From assembly GCA_030374805.1 (NCBI GenBank), contig JARGSG010000026.1, positions 620,001-684,000 of the forward strand: DNA of 64,000 nucleotides, given 5' to 3'. The position numbers and the translations under genes are program-made. The notes under the pieces are model-generated. The model had not been told where the DNA came from, searched no databases, and was given only the letters and a program-made list of their open reading frames with translations. Numbering within the stretch: position 1 is the stretch's first letter; the number at the start of each line of letters is the position of its first letter. This document shows, one piece after another, positions 1 to 10,862 of the stretch. The stretch is from Gracilaria gracilis. Lineage: Eukaryota > Rhodophyta > Florideophyceae > Gracilariales > Gracilariaceae.

Positions 1-21
1 ACCCTCGAAGCCATTGTCAGG

Positions 22-1605
22 ATGGATGAAGAAGTAGAAGTTCCCCCACGGGAGAAGTCTGTTTCGAAAGATTTCGTTCATCACTCTGATAAGAAAAGCC
101 ATCGCAAGTCCTCAAAGAAGTATCGCCACCACGTGGATTCGTCTAACTCTGACTCTGACTCTGACAGCTCGGACAGCTCGTCACCGTCGTCATCGTTCGC
201 TGCCTCGGAATGTAGTCGTCGTCGACACTCTCGATCGTCCCGTTCAAGGGCCACGTTTACCTCTCAAGGTGCAATTCGTACCCGGAAGAAGGGAGCTAAG
301 TGTCCTGATCTTAAGGAGTTGAAGCCTACAAATCCGCTTTATCGGAAGTTGTTATCGTACCGTTACTACCGGTTACAGAAGTCCGAAGGGAAGAGAACCT
401 CTAGAAGTACCGAAAAGGTGAGGGCCCACATCCGTAAGCTCAGCGTGACACTCAAGAATCGCGAGTTTACAGGAGAAGACCCCATCCGGGTGCTGGATGT
501 CCTCTCTAGGTTCGTTCATGAAGCCGATATTCTCGGAATGACGGAGGGACAGGCGTACATTGCCCTCCCCTATTACCTGAAAGGTCAGGCTGAAGACCAG
601 TTTAATTCCATTCTTGGATCGTCAAGAGCCTCGGAAGGCGGCGTTACTTGTTGGCCCGAAGCGGTTCATTACCTTTTAAGGTCATACGCTACTGGTCATG
701 CCATTCAGCAGGCTACGTCGGCCCTTAGGGAACTGAAGCAACGTCCGGAAGAAACGGAAACGGTTTATTCAACGCGCCTGAATAAGGCTTGCTACCGCTG
801 TGGTAATGTTCATCCTTCACAGGAGAGATGTGCGATGTTTGTCGATGGGTTGAATCCCGCGATTCGGGCACTGGTAGCCCGTTATCGGGAGGAGAATCGG
901 AAGATAACCTATTTGGAACTGGTACAGTACGCCCAGGCTGAAGGGGATACGCTCCGAGCTCGGCGTCCCTCCAAGTCGAAGCCTCGTAAGGTACTGTTTG
1001 CCAATAATTCTGACTCTTCTCTGGCCCTTTCATATGGGAATGAAGCCGGTATGGACATGGATAATGTGCACCTCATAGGTAGTAATCCGAGTTCTATCGG
1101 CACTTCAATTGCCACCTCGGAATTGCCGTCAACTACGGTGCCGTCTACGGAGTGCGATCCGGCCCTGTATGCTCAGAACCGCCGAGTTCAGGTAGCACCG
1201 ATATCCTATGGAGGTCGCATGATGAGGACAACTCGCCCAGGATGGAGGGATAGCACCCAGCAGGGTCGTGTTATAGCGCGTCCCACCGATGGTTCAACCG
1301 CAGTGATCTGCTACGAATGTTATGAATTTGGTCATATCTCACCGCAGTGCACGGTCCCGGCACGGGATAGGTTGAAGATCGTCATTCAGTTCGAGTCTCT
1401 GACGCCCGAGGAACAGGCACGGGTCCCCAGAACATCCTATGAAGGCGCTAAGCATTCGTTGGCCCTTCAGAGAGCTGCTGGAACCATGCATGGTAACCCT
1501 GCCTTCGCGCAGAATAACCAGCGTCGCAAACCGGTAAACGAGAATCAGGTAGGTCCCGCGGAGGGAAATCGCCCGCATCAGGCGGTTCCGGCTGCGAAAA
1601 ACTAA
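22..1605 (+). CDS. Gag-like polyprotein of the gypsy element
   Basis: Open frame of 527 residues. The first 100 residues are basic and serine-rich with an S/D-rich stretch. Residues about 150-310 resemble the retrotransposon Gag core (phrases like FTGEDPIRVLDVLSRF and YYLKGQAEDQFNS). A CCHC zinc knuckle (C-Y-E-C-Y-E-F-G-H-I-S-P-Q-C) lies near residues 433-446 and would bind RNA. The product would form the cytoplasmic particle that packages element RNA. It stops two bases before the pol ATG, so pol is expressed from a second adjacent frame. The start at 22 is the first ATG in the window; a start further upstream cannot be excluded. Confidence 0.85.
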   Translation: MDEEVEVPPREKSVSKDFVHHSDKKSHRKSSKKYRHHVDSSNSDSDSDSSDSSSPSSSFAASECSRRRHSRSSRSRATFTSQGAIRTRKKGAKCPDLKELKPTNPLYRKLLSYRYYRLQKSEGKRTSRSTEKVRAHIRKLSVTLKNREFTGEDPIRVLDVLSRFVHEADILGMTEGQAYIALPYYLKGQAEDQFNSILGSSRASEGGVTCWPEAVHYLLRSYATGHAIQQATSALRELKQRPEETETVYSTRLNKACYRCGNVHPSQERCAMFVDGLNPAIRALVARYREENRKITYLELVQYAQAEGDTLRARRPSKSKPRKVLFANNSDSSLALSYGNEAGMDMDNVHLIGSNPSSIGTSIATSELPSTTVPSTECDPALYAQNRRVQVAPISYGGRMMRTTRPGWRDSTQQGRVIARPTDGSTAVICYECYEFGHISPQCTVPARDRLKIVIQFESLTPEEQARVPRTSYEGAKHSLALQRAAGTMHGNPAFAQNNQRRKPVNENQVGPAEGNRPHQAVPAAKN

Positions 1606-1607
1606 AT

Positions 1608-4600
1608 ATGGGAGTCTCCCCGACGGAAGGGGCGTCTTCCAAGTCGAAGCAGAAGACGCCCGAGGCGCCTCCGCTTCGCTCCCCGACTGTTACGATCCTA
1701 TCAAGGAAAATGGCAGCCACCGAGGTGGATTCGGAACACTTTTGTGTTCTTTGTCGACCGTGGATACGGGCCCGTAATCCCCGTCTCCCGGATAGAATCC
1801 TGGTTATGGCCAAGCGGAACTATAGAGTCTACGCCGATCTCGGCCTTTCAGAACATTTTATGGTTCGTCAGTTGTCGGTCCTAAACACAGGCGCTGCTCC
1901 TAACCTTATTCACAAGAAACTGATACCGCCTGCCCTTCAGGAACGTGTTCGTTACGGTCCATCAATGGATATTTCTGATGCCAACAATAATCCGATTAGT
2001 ACGGCTGGTTACATTTCGCTCCTGGTAAGATTAGGAAGGCACCTCGTGAAGGTAGATTTCGTCGTTTGCGATTCGCTAGCCGCACCAGTTATACTGGGTT
2101 GTGATTTCTGTGACAGGTTTGTGGAAAATATCCGTCCTCGGAAGCGTACCATAGAAATGGAAGACGGTTCAATAATTCCGATTGTCCGGAGACCTCTGCG
2201 AGCCGCTACGCGGAAACACGTACCGCTTCCGGTTGCACATCAGCCTACCAAAGGCACAGTGGCATCAACGAAGTTGCACGTGCTCAAATCGGTGCACCTT
2301 CCGCCGGAGTCCCAGGTGTGGGTTGAAGTCGTCACCAAACAGTTTGGTCTACACACAGTGCAGCCATCACCGGCACTATATGAAGAGCGCCAGATCGCTT
2401 TGGCTAATGAAGTCGTAACGATTCAACCGGATGAAGCCTTTAAGGTCCTCGTCGCCAATCTTGGCAATACCAAACAATGGTTAACAAAGAACCAAGTAAT
2501 TGGCACGGTACTACCGCACCCCGCTGCAGTGATACCCACGAAGATTCCGATTGGAACCGTGCTCGGTGTATCTGACCCTAAGGAGGGAGAGGAGGCCGCC
2601 GAATTCGCCGAATTACGGAATGAGTCGCTTGAAGACGATACGGATGATACCCAGAAGAACTCGGGTTCAGACACCCCAGCACCTTTTGAGGTTAAGCCGT
2701 TGCCACCTGGCACTGAACAGACGAACCCTGTTGAGGAGTTAATGAAGCTCAATTTGGAGCACGTACCGGAGTCCCATCGGGAGAAGCTACGCGAGATGCT
2801 CCGCGAGTTTACGCCCATGTGGGATGGCACTCTCGGAACAATTGGAGTCACAGAGCATTGCATCGATCTACTTCCGAACACTCGGCCCATTGCGCAACAC
2901 CCTTACAGGGCAGGACCGAAGGCCCAAGAAGAGGAAAAATCCCAAGTCGAGAAGATGCTCCGAGCCGGCGTTATTGAGCCCACTCAATCCCCTTGGGCGT
3001 CACCAGTTGTTTTGGTGCCTAATCCAGATGGATCATGGAGATTTTGTATCGAATACCGAAAGTTAAATGCGGTTACAGTGAAAGACGTATACCCGATTTC
3101 CCGTACGGACGAATATATCGATTCTCTAGGGAGCGCGAAAGTGTTTACCACTTTAGATGCCAATTGGGGATACTGGCAAGTGCCCATAAGGGAAGAAGAT
3201 AAGGATAAGACGGCCTTCGTGTGCCATCAAGGCCTGTACCGTTTTCGGAGAATGTCCTTTGGGTTAACGAACGCCCCCGCAACGTTTCAGCGAGCGGTTG
3301 ATATCCTCCTGGCTAGGTTCAAGTGGACTACTTGTTTGGTATACCTGGACGACATCGTCGTGTTTTCCAATAACATGGAGGACCATCTCACCCATGTACG
3401 GGAAGTTATGACCGTTTTACGGGACGCAGGGATTACCTTGAAGCTTAAGAAGTGCGAGTTTTTCACCGAATCGGTTAAGTATCTTGGGCATATTATTCGC
3501 CCATGGAAGCTCTCAATTGACGAGGTGCGGGTAAAATCCTTGAAAGAAGCGAACCACCCAAGAACTCAAACTGAGCTTCGATCCTTCTTAGGCCTGTGTA
3601 ACGTTTACCGTCGTTTCGTGCCGAACTTTTCGGATATCGCTTCGCCGTTGAACAAACTCCTGATGAAAGGAAAACCAGTGGAATTGGAACCCTTTGGCGA
3701 TGCGGAAGCGTCCGCATTTGCGGCACTAATTAAAGCTGTAACGTCGCCACCAGTCTTGGCCCTGCCGAAACCCGGCTTACTCTACGAGGTTGACACTGAT
3801 GCGAGTGCGAACCAAGTTGGTCGTGCGTTGTTCCAGGTGGAAGAGTCTGGAAAACGGCACCCTATCGGGTATTGGTCGAGATCACTGAATGTGCACGAAC
3901 GGAATTACTCCGTTTCGGAGAAGGAATGCCTTGCCGTTGTATGGGCCCTCTCAACGTTGAGACCATACTTGATGGGAACCCATTTTCGGGTACACACGGA
4001 CCATTCTTGCCTACGCTGGCTCATGGAAATTACCGAACCGTCGGGTCGACTGATGAGACGGAGACTCCGGCTCTCGGAATTTGACTTTGAAGTAGTGTAC
4101 AAGAAAGGCTCCTTGAACTTGCAGGCAGACGCTCTATCCCGTTTGGGCACTGCAGCAGAAGCTGAACCCACCGAGGACACGGAAGAGATACCATACTTTA
4201 TGGTTGGTGACCTCGATGAGGGGAAGACAAAAATCCTATCGGATGATGTGTGTGACCATATTCTCGCCACACAGACTGTAGAACCGGATACCGAGTCATT
4301 TGTACCGATTTCGCCCGAGGAGATGATACGGGAACAGCAGATGGATCCCTTTTGTATACAGGTTAGGGCCCGTCTGAACGGTGGGTATAGGATACCTTTC
4401 CAGGTGAATGACCAAGGCTACTTGGTGCGAACGGTTGAAACCAACCCACAAATGGTGGTACCTCACTCCTTACAGAGTCGCGTACTACACTTGTCTCACT
4501 ATGTGAAGTTAGGAGCCCACCCGGGAGGAAGGAAGCTTTATCTCACCTTAAGAAGGGACTTCTATTGGCCCGCAATGGCGTTCGACTGTTACGCAGTACG

Positions 4601-6146
4601 CCGCTCCTGTCAGGCTTGTGCCAAGAATGACGTCAAATTAAGAAAGTACTCGAAGGAGTTAACGTTGTTTCCCGCACGGGCACCGCTGGAGTTCGTCGCC
4701 ATTGACATTCTTGGAGAATTGATTAAGACCTCTCGAGGGAACCGGTACCTACTGGTCATCACAGACAGGTTCTCTAAATTGGTTAGAACAGTGCCGCTCA
4801 AACGGATAACAGCAGCCGCTGTGGCTCAAGCGTTTGTTACCCACTGGGTCTTTGTGTATGGCCCACCGGTACAGTTACTTTCCGATAACGGCTCTCAATT
4901 CACCTCGAAGTTCTTTCAAGATGTGTGTAGGATCCTGGATATTAGTAATTTACTCACTACGACTTATCATCCCCAAGCGAACGGATAGGTAGAGAGATTT
5001 AATCGAACCATCCTTGGTGCTTTGAGATCCTATGTGGAAGATCATCCCAAGACGTGGGATCAGTTCACGGACGCTATCACGTATGCGTACAACACCCAGG
5101 TTCATCGGGTAACGGGACTTTCACCATTTGAGCTGGTACTGTCGAGGAGACCACCTCCTCTAGCCATCGAGGCGCAGCCAACTCTGGATACGTTCCCATC
5201 ACCGGGCTTGTACCGCGATGCGTGGAAGAAATGGCTCACCAAGCTGGTACCTGCAGCAGGTGCCTCAATGGACAGGGCTCAGCTCGCCTACAAGTGCAAA
5301 TTTGATAGCCGAATTCGGAGACCGTTACCTAACTTACAGGTAGGAGATTATGTGTTCCTGCGTAAGGAGTATTACAACCCGGAGAACGAACGCCGCCACA
5401 AGTTATCGCCGTTTGCGGATGGACCCTACAAAGTTATTTCCATGTCTGGAGACACCGTCGTGCTGGAAATTAATAACCAATACGAACGGATATCACGCGA
5501 TCGCGTCTACAGGGCACCGAGCCCACTCCAAGAATTGGTAACGCTACCGCAAACCGGAACTGGAGTACCTGCAACACAGGAGGGAACGGAATCAAACGTG
5601 GACAGCGCGAACCGCCCGTCGATCCTCCCGCACCAGAAACGGGGTTCATCGGACCTACTTGAGGTATCAGAGCTAGCCAAGGATACCCCACTCTCTCGCG
5701 CCACGCCTACGCACTCAACTCGAGTTCAAACCCTGGCTACGGTAATATCAGCTGCCGTATCGCACCCTAAGAAGCGGGAGGAATCACATAATCGAGCTCA
5801 GGCTGCTCCGGCATCTGCTGGATTGGCTGACGTGCTTGAGCTCTCAAAGAGACAGGAGCCCGGATCGGGAATATCGCCGCTAACGCACACGCGTGTGGGA
5901 TCCTCGGTCGAGGCGAATGTCAGTAATGAAGACGAAGTTACTCCTGCGGGGAACACCACTGTTAGTCATGAGAACCCTCGTGGGCAAGCGTCCAAGTCGT
6001 TGACTACTTTTACGCCTCGCTCGGAAGAAGCGAAAAAAACAAGAAGTAACGAAAAGACGGTCTCCGCCGACCCGTCAATGTGTCAGCGCAGCGATTATCC
6101 TCATGGGAAGAACCTACAGCAGGTGTTGAGTGAAGGATCCTTCTGA
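1608..6146 (+). pseudogene. Gypsy pol region: protease, RT, RNase H, integrase
   Basis: Domains in order: an aspartic-protease-like region near 1880-2150; reverse transcriptase about 2900-3500 with the active-site phrase YLDDIVVFS near 3340; RNase H about 3770-4140 (DTDASANQVGRALFQ); an H-H-C-C zinc finger near 4480-4620; and the integrase core about 4680-5100 (FVAIDILGE and LLSDNGSQFTSKFF). A C-terminal integrase tail and a long polar extension follow to about 6146. The protein would copy element RNA into DNA and insert it. About one break is present, so it is listed as a fossil. The order RT-RNase H-integrase identifies Ty3/gypsy rather than Ty1/copia. Confidence 0.85.
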
Positions 6147-6971
6147 ATACGGTCGTAGAGTTTGGTTGAGGGAGTGGACGCATGCAATTTGCATGAAGGA
6201 ACCTTGACAGGTGCGCTGTGTGGCTCAGAAGTCTTCGTAAGAAGCGCGCCGTCATCGGAAGATAATTTGCAGAAGTGCCGCTCGCGTGTGCAAAATTGCA
6301 CGTACCGGTGGCCGGCCAAAATACTTAATTTTTTGAGCGCCAGCGGCTGGAGTTGCATGCGCATGCGCGCGGGCGGGTGCAGAGTGGCACGCCAAATTAT
6401 TTTACCCGATTTTTTGGCTTGCCACGGCGCATGGCGTTTCCGGAATCAGAAGATAGTGCACATGGCCACCTGGCAGGTTTGTCGCCCAATAGGGATGCGT
6501 TGCACTCCATAACGTGGCAGAGTGCCGAGCCAATCACATGGCGCTGCATTGTGGCAACCTGCCGCCATGAGCAATGGAGTGGTACGTTGCCGTGGCCCGG
6601 TGAATCTGCCACCCTGCACAGGGAGTGTTCAAACCCAGTACCTCCGTTGCAACGACTCTTCCGCGTCGAGAAGCAACTTTGCCTGGATCAGGAACGTCAT
6701 CGTTGGTTAAAGTTGCTGCCCGGTGGGAAAAAAGGTTAGTTCACCGGACTCCCGAAGTAAAGAGCTTTCACCAGAAGCCACTTTCGTGGAGATGGGCAGC
6801 CGGAGACGGAGAGTAGCCATTCCCCGTCGTGACGGTTAGCGTTCTCATCAACGAGACACCTCCACCTCACCGATGCCGGAAACCCGTTGTTACTTGCGTG
6901 TACCCGCTCGGGTTACGTAGAGAAGCAAAGCCCAATGTCGGGAACAACCGAAGGAACCGAAAACGTCGGGG
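6147..6971 (+). other. Spacer between integrase and chromodomain
   Basis: No convincing coding frame is seen here; the several short open frames on both strands share no recognisable domain. It holds an 18-bp alternating pyrimidine-purine tract at 6354-6371 and short repeated GTGGCA/TGGCAACCTGCC motifs around 6440-6600. It may be an intron or an untranslated spacer of the gypsy element. Confidence 0.4.
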
Positions 6972-7184
6972 GTGTACCCACAGGATTTCGTGGTCGATCG
7001 TATCGTGAAGCACGGTGTTCCCCAGGACGAAAAGGTAATCTATCGCGTCCGTTGCTACGGCTATCTCCCGGAGCAGGACACTTGGGAGCCAATTGAGCAC
7101 CTCCCGAGGTCCAAAATTATCGCTTATCACCGAAGAACCCGGTCCGCATTACCCCCAACTCTGGATAATGCCCAAGTGGGATAG
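6972..7184 (+). CDS. Chromodomain segment of the gypsy element
   Basis: About 70 residues match the chromodomain pattern: DFVVDRIVKHG, then VIYRVRCYGY, then the hallmark DTWEPIEHL. In chromoviruses this domain ends the integrase and guides insertion to marked chromatin. Here it sits about 0.8 kb beyond the end of the pol frame, which is unusual. Whether it is translated as a separate exon or is cut off from pol is not resolved. No ATG is obvious at its start, which favours a segment of a longer product over a free-standing gene. Confidence 0.7.
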   Translation: MYPQDFVVDRIVKHGVPQDEKVIYRVRCYGYLPEQDTWEPIEHLPRSKIIAYHRRTRSALPPTLDNAQVG

Positions 7185-7564
7185 AACTGTCACCGACATG
7201 TGGTAAATATGGTGTGCCGCTACGCGGTAGGTTGCGAGGAGCTCTAAGAAGAGAAGAGAAGACACCAATAAGGTTGGTCTTATGTACAGTATGAACAAAG
7301 GAAGAACGCAGCGAATTGTCGGTTCATCGTCGTATAACGGAACTAAGAAGTAAGAAGTAATGAAGTATCTAGGAAGATGTTGCCACGCATGGAAATGAAG
7401 TGCATCCTGGTTAGGAAATGAAGAAGGAAAAGGAAGGAAGTATGAAAGAAGCTCGAACACGAGAAAGATCCTACAGGAGGAGAGAAGTAATGCCAAGCTG
7501 TGGCCTAATTGGGTTTATCGTATCTGAGTGACAGAACTACACGCCCTCAGGCACCCTGCTCAGA
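7185..7564 (+). other. Spacer between chromodomain and antisense region
   Basis: No gene is seen. The + strand becomes purine-rich from about 7410 to 7490 (runs of GAAGGAAAAGGAAGGAAG type). This marks the meeting point of the + strand pol side and the - strand antisense region, where transcripts from both strands should end. Confidence 0.35.
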
Positions 7565-9481
7565 CTACTGGTGACCAGCGTTGTTTCTGGGAGCCGGCGT
7601 CGCAAGACCCCAACCCGCGGGAGCTTGAGTGCCCACCGCAGGGACCTGTGCCGCGTCAGCGCCCGTATTCGGAACACCCACGAGGGGGATGTCGTCTTCC
7701 ACCACCTCTCCATCACCATGGTCTAAGGAGGGATCGACCCAGTCCGCTGGAGGCCCATAGTCATCAGGGAATACGAACTCAGTCGGGTGTCCAATCGGCA
7801 TAGCCCTAGGAGCCTGCATCATTGCTCTCGCATGAGCTTCGGAGATCATTTGCCGTTCCCACGGATCGTAGTACGCGAAGGTCCCCGAACGGGTGGATAT
7901 TCTCCCCGGTGATCGGTCGTTGCCGCGAGGACCACCTTCTGGCTGCCAGTGCACCGGAATCCGGTCCCAATCGACGGCCTCGATGAAGCGTAGGAGCAGG
8001 TGAACCTCTTTCTGGTTGGAATCGGACCCCAAGGGTATAGACAGATCCTGTCGCCGGATAATCTCTCGGAGCATCGGAGGGAGATACCAGAGACGGTAAT
8101 GATCGTACGTATCCCACAGGAGATGCACCGCCACGCGGGCACCCCACTCCGCCGCAAAGAGCGTCCAGTACCCAGAGCAGGGATCGTTCAACATTCTACA
8201 GCCTACATAGTAGAGGCATGGAGAAAGTTCGGCGTAGCACCCTCGCGGGACCTCGACATTCGCCCACCAGCTGGGAAGCGCAGCGTATCGCCCCGGCAGG
8301 GAGTTGTAGCGCAATCGCTCAGCCTCCAAGTGTGGATACGGAATCAGGAACCCTCGACGGGACCGCAAGCTTCGCTCGAGCCGAACACGGCGCTCAAAGC
8401 TCCACAAGAAATCATTGGATGATCGCCGAAGGTATCGGAATTCGGCCCGAAGAAGGGGGCGACTCCAGAGAAGCAAACCATCGACCACATTCGGTACCTC
8501 AGCCCTATGGGGAGATTCGTTGAACTCCACTAATGCGTATCCGTAGGATCTCTCGCCGAAAGTTCGGAAATGTGACACGTCAAAGTTGAACCGCAACGGT
8601 ACCGAGTGATCCGATCGAACACGACCCGCTGCTTCATAGGCAGTACGAGCCCACAGTGCCCTAGTGCGACTAAGGGAATCACCACCCGCACAGAACAGGT
8701 GCAGGGGATCGACCGTAACCCGGAGACGTCAGCTTCTGGACCGAACAACTTCGCGATGGAGCCCACCTGGGAGGTAACCGTTCTCAGCATACGAGTCAAT
8801 AAGAGCCTCGTCGGCTACGGCCGTCGGATGGAACCAAGGCGCACGGCAATACACCTCGCCATGCTGCCGAGACCGTCTGAAACGGAGACTTTCCAAGCTG
8901 ATCCAGCCCCTGGCATTGACCGTTAACGGCATCGCTTGCTCGGAGTTCCACGCCGCTGCGTCGATATCGGAAGCCTGAGGAGGCGCTGCAGGATCGTAGC
9001 CTTGCGAGGATTGTCCAGGTTGAGCGCCCTGTTGGGAGAAGTAGCCAGGAGGTTGGTAACCAGATGGATGGTACTGTGACTGTGCGTGAGAACCTCCTTG
9101 AGGGAGAGGCATTGAGTTAAACCCGCCGAAATATCCGGACGAGCCTGCCATTTGGTAAGGAGACTGCTGATACCCCGAGGGTTGATGAGCTGGCACCATA
9201 GCTTTGGACAAATGGAACTGAGATGACGCCTGCATAGGAAGTTGTTGAAAGCCTAAGTAGGAAAGGTTCTCGACGGGAGCAGCACTCGACGATGCCGCCT
9301 GTGAGGCACTTGAGGAAGCGTTCCCCGGAAGCGGGTTAGTTGCGAAAGGATTCATGCCTGGTGTAGGAGAGAAGGTTGGAGATAAGAGTTTTTGCGGCGA
9401 AGTCGGAGAAGAGTGATGTCGTGTACCACGCGTTGGTTCAGGAAGTTGTGAAGGTATTGCCGAAGTCTCGGAGTCCGCCAT
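7565..9481 (-). pseudogene. Antisense coding region inside the gypsy element
   Basis: Two large - strand open stretches lie between the chromodomain and the 3' polypurine tract. The first, near the LTR, encodes about 250 residues rich in proline, glutamine, serine and glycine (many PSGYQ/PGY phrases), ending in a more ordered part. The second encodes about 340 residues rich in Arg, Trp and Tyr, with an acidic, proline-rich tail. I recognise no family. Some plant gypsy lineages (Ogre/Tat-type) carry extra or antisense frames, but this protein does not look like those. It has a few breaks or unrecognised splice points. It faces pol tail-to-tail. Confidence 0.5.
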
Positions 9482-9550
9482 TCTGAGGATCAGTATTTAC
9501 GTACCGGTCGCCGGTGCCTTCCCGCCGACTAAAGGGCGAACCCTTGGCTA

Positions 9551-9562
9551 AGGAGGGGGAGA
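9551..9562 (+). promoter_or_regulatory. Probable polypurine tract for plus-strand priming
   Basis: An all-purine run (AGGAGGGGGAGA) is followed at once by TG, as expected for the site that primes second-strand DNA synthesis just inside the 3' LTR of gypsy elements. It lies about 70 bp beyond the start of the antisense region. Confidence 0.55.
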
Positions 9563-10410
9563 TGTGGAGCAATGACAATCCGATGTCGGCACAATGGAGG
9601 TTCTCATAATGGAGCTCTATCAATTGAGCCCTGACGTGTCAGACTATGAATATGGACCCCGTTTCGGGTGAAATTGGAAATATTGTTGGGACGTACCTTA
9701 TTAGGTGAATCGGGGATAGAACCTATGAAATAGGTGTACAGTAGGGCCTTGTGGCATATTTGTCCAAATATTTGGCGTCACACTCGCTGGGTAGATACTG
9801 TGGCACCCTGACACTGGGTTGTTCACGTGTAGAGCCCTCGTGGGAGTGCGCAGCCCTAGATACAGTAGATAGTATATATGCTCGGGCGATCTCGCCCTGG
9901 AGCCACTAAGTAAAACTCACCTGAGTCGTATCTTCTTCTTGAAGTACGTGGTCTTCATCCCGAAGGCTGGGCCATGGTTGCTACTGCCTACGTAGGTTCA
10001 TGGCTCCTCTAAGGAGAGTAACCACGACTGGTCTCGGTACAATCACCCCTCAGGGTCTCTAAGGAAGTTCTTTACTACCAGTGCCTGGCTTGTTTTGCTA
10101 ATTACCTTAGTATCAGGTTGTATTTGTTGTCGTTCACCGAGGTACCGGATCTTTGTTCAGTTCATCGTTTTCCTGGTGCACGTCTCGCTTCCGCCTCTGT
10201 ATAGATTTATATCTGGACACTTGTGTGTGTGTCTCGTTCCACTATCGGCCCTGTTCCCGCCGTTGGCACGGGCCGTAGCTTCGCTCGTGTGATTCTCCGT
10301 AGGAGCATTACACCGTCTTACGGCACCGATCGCTCCACTTCTAGACTCGTTCTTTCTTGATCCGTCGTCGGTTATTCCTCTCTAAGCCCACGCTCTTCTT
10401 TACCTCTGCA
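9563..10410 (+). repeat. Probable 3' LTR of the gypsy element
   Basis: Starts with TGTGG directly after the polypurine tract and is free of long reading frames. A TATA-like run (TATATAT, 9873-9879) sits about 310 bp in, as expected for an LTR promoter. The right end is placed near a CA at about 10409 only by TG...CA convention. No second copy lies in the window, so both limits are tentative; an alternative TG start exists near 9684. Confidence 0.45.
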
Positions 10411-10862
10411 GGTTATTCCAGTACCGTCCCCGGTTTACACCCGGCTGCCACGCGGCACGCGCGCGGGAAGAGGGCTCTACATCTGAGTTCGCCCTTTTGT
10501 GGGAGCAGGAATCGGACACCCTGGTGGACACGTACCCTCTTTGGGGTTTGCTCTACACAGAGCAGAAGCCTTCGGGGGCAGCAGAAACGATAACACAATC
10601 AAAAACATCGCTGTTGAAAGACAAACTTCTCACGTACAGGCCTTCTAGCAGAGCGCTTGTCCCAGTGTAATATCCGCAGCCGTAGCAATAACGTACCAGG
10701 CTGCACGATTGCAAACATTTTCAAACCACATCCGAGGAGAAACTCGACAAACAGAAGTGCCCAGAACGTAGCCGGTAGTTCCACAACGGACTAAAGTAGC
10801 ACCAACAACCACAGAGCACCACCAAAAGTAGCGCAAACGGCAGAATCGGCAGACACGGCGCA
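10411..10862. other. Unassigned sequence left of the copia antisense gene
   Basis: No convincing gene. It may contain the copia 3' LTR (that element reads leftward), or gypsy LTR remnant, but I found no match to the right flank of the copia element. Short overlapping frames on both strands look like chance. Confidence 0.3.

Larger units (their letters stand above)
1..10410 (+). mobile_element. Ty3/gypsy LTR retrotransposon, chromovirus-like, 5' end outside window
   Basis: Parts in order on +: gag (22-1605), pol with protease, reverse transcriptase, RNase H and integrase (1608-6146), a spacer, a chromodomain segment (6972-7184), an antisense coding region on the - strand (7565-9481), a polypurine tract (9551-9562) and a probable 3' LTR. 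The 5' LTR and primer-binding site must lie left of base 1. Gag and pol are separate adjacent frames. The element is mostly open, with about one break in pol and a few in the antisense region, so it looks fairly young. The right end is the least certain part, because there is no second LTR to compare. Confidence 0.85.
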
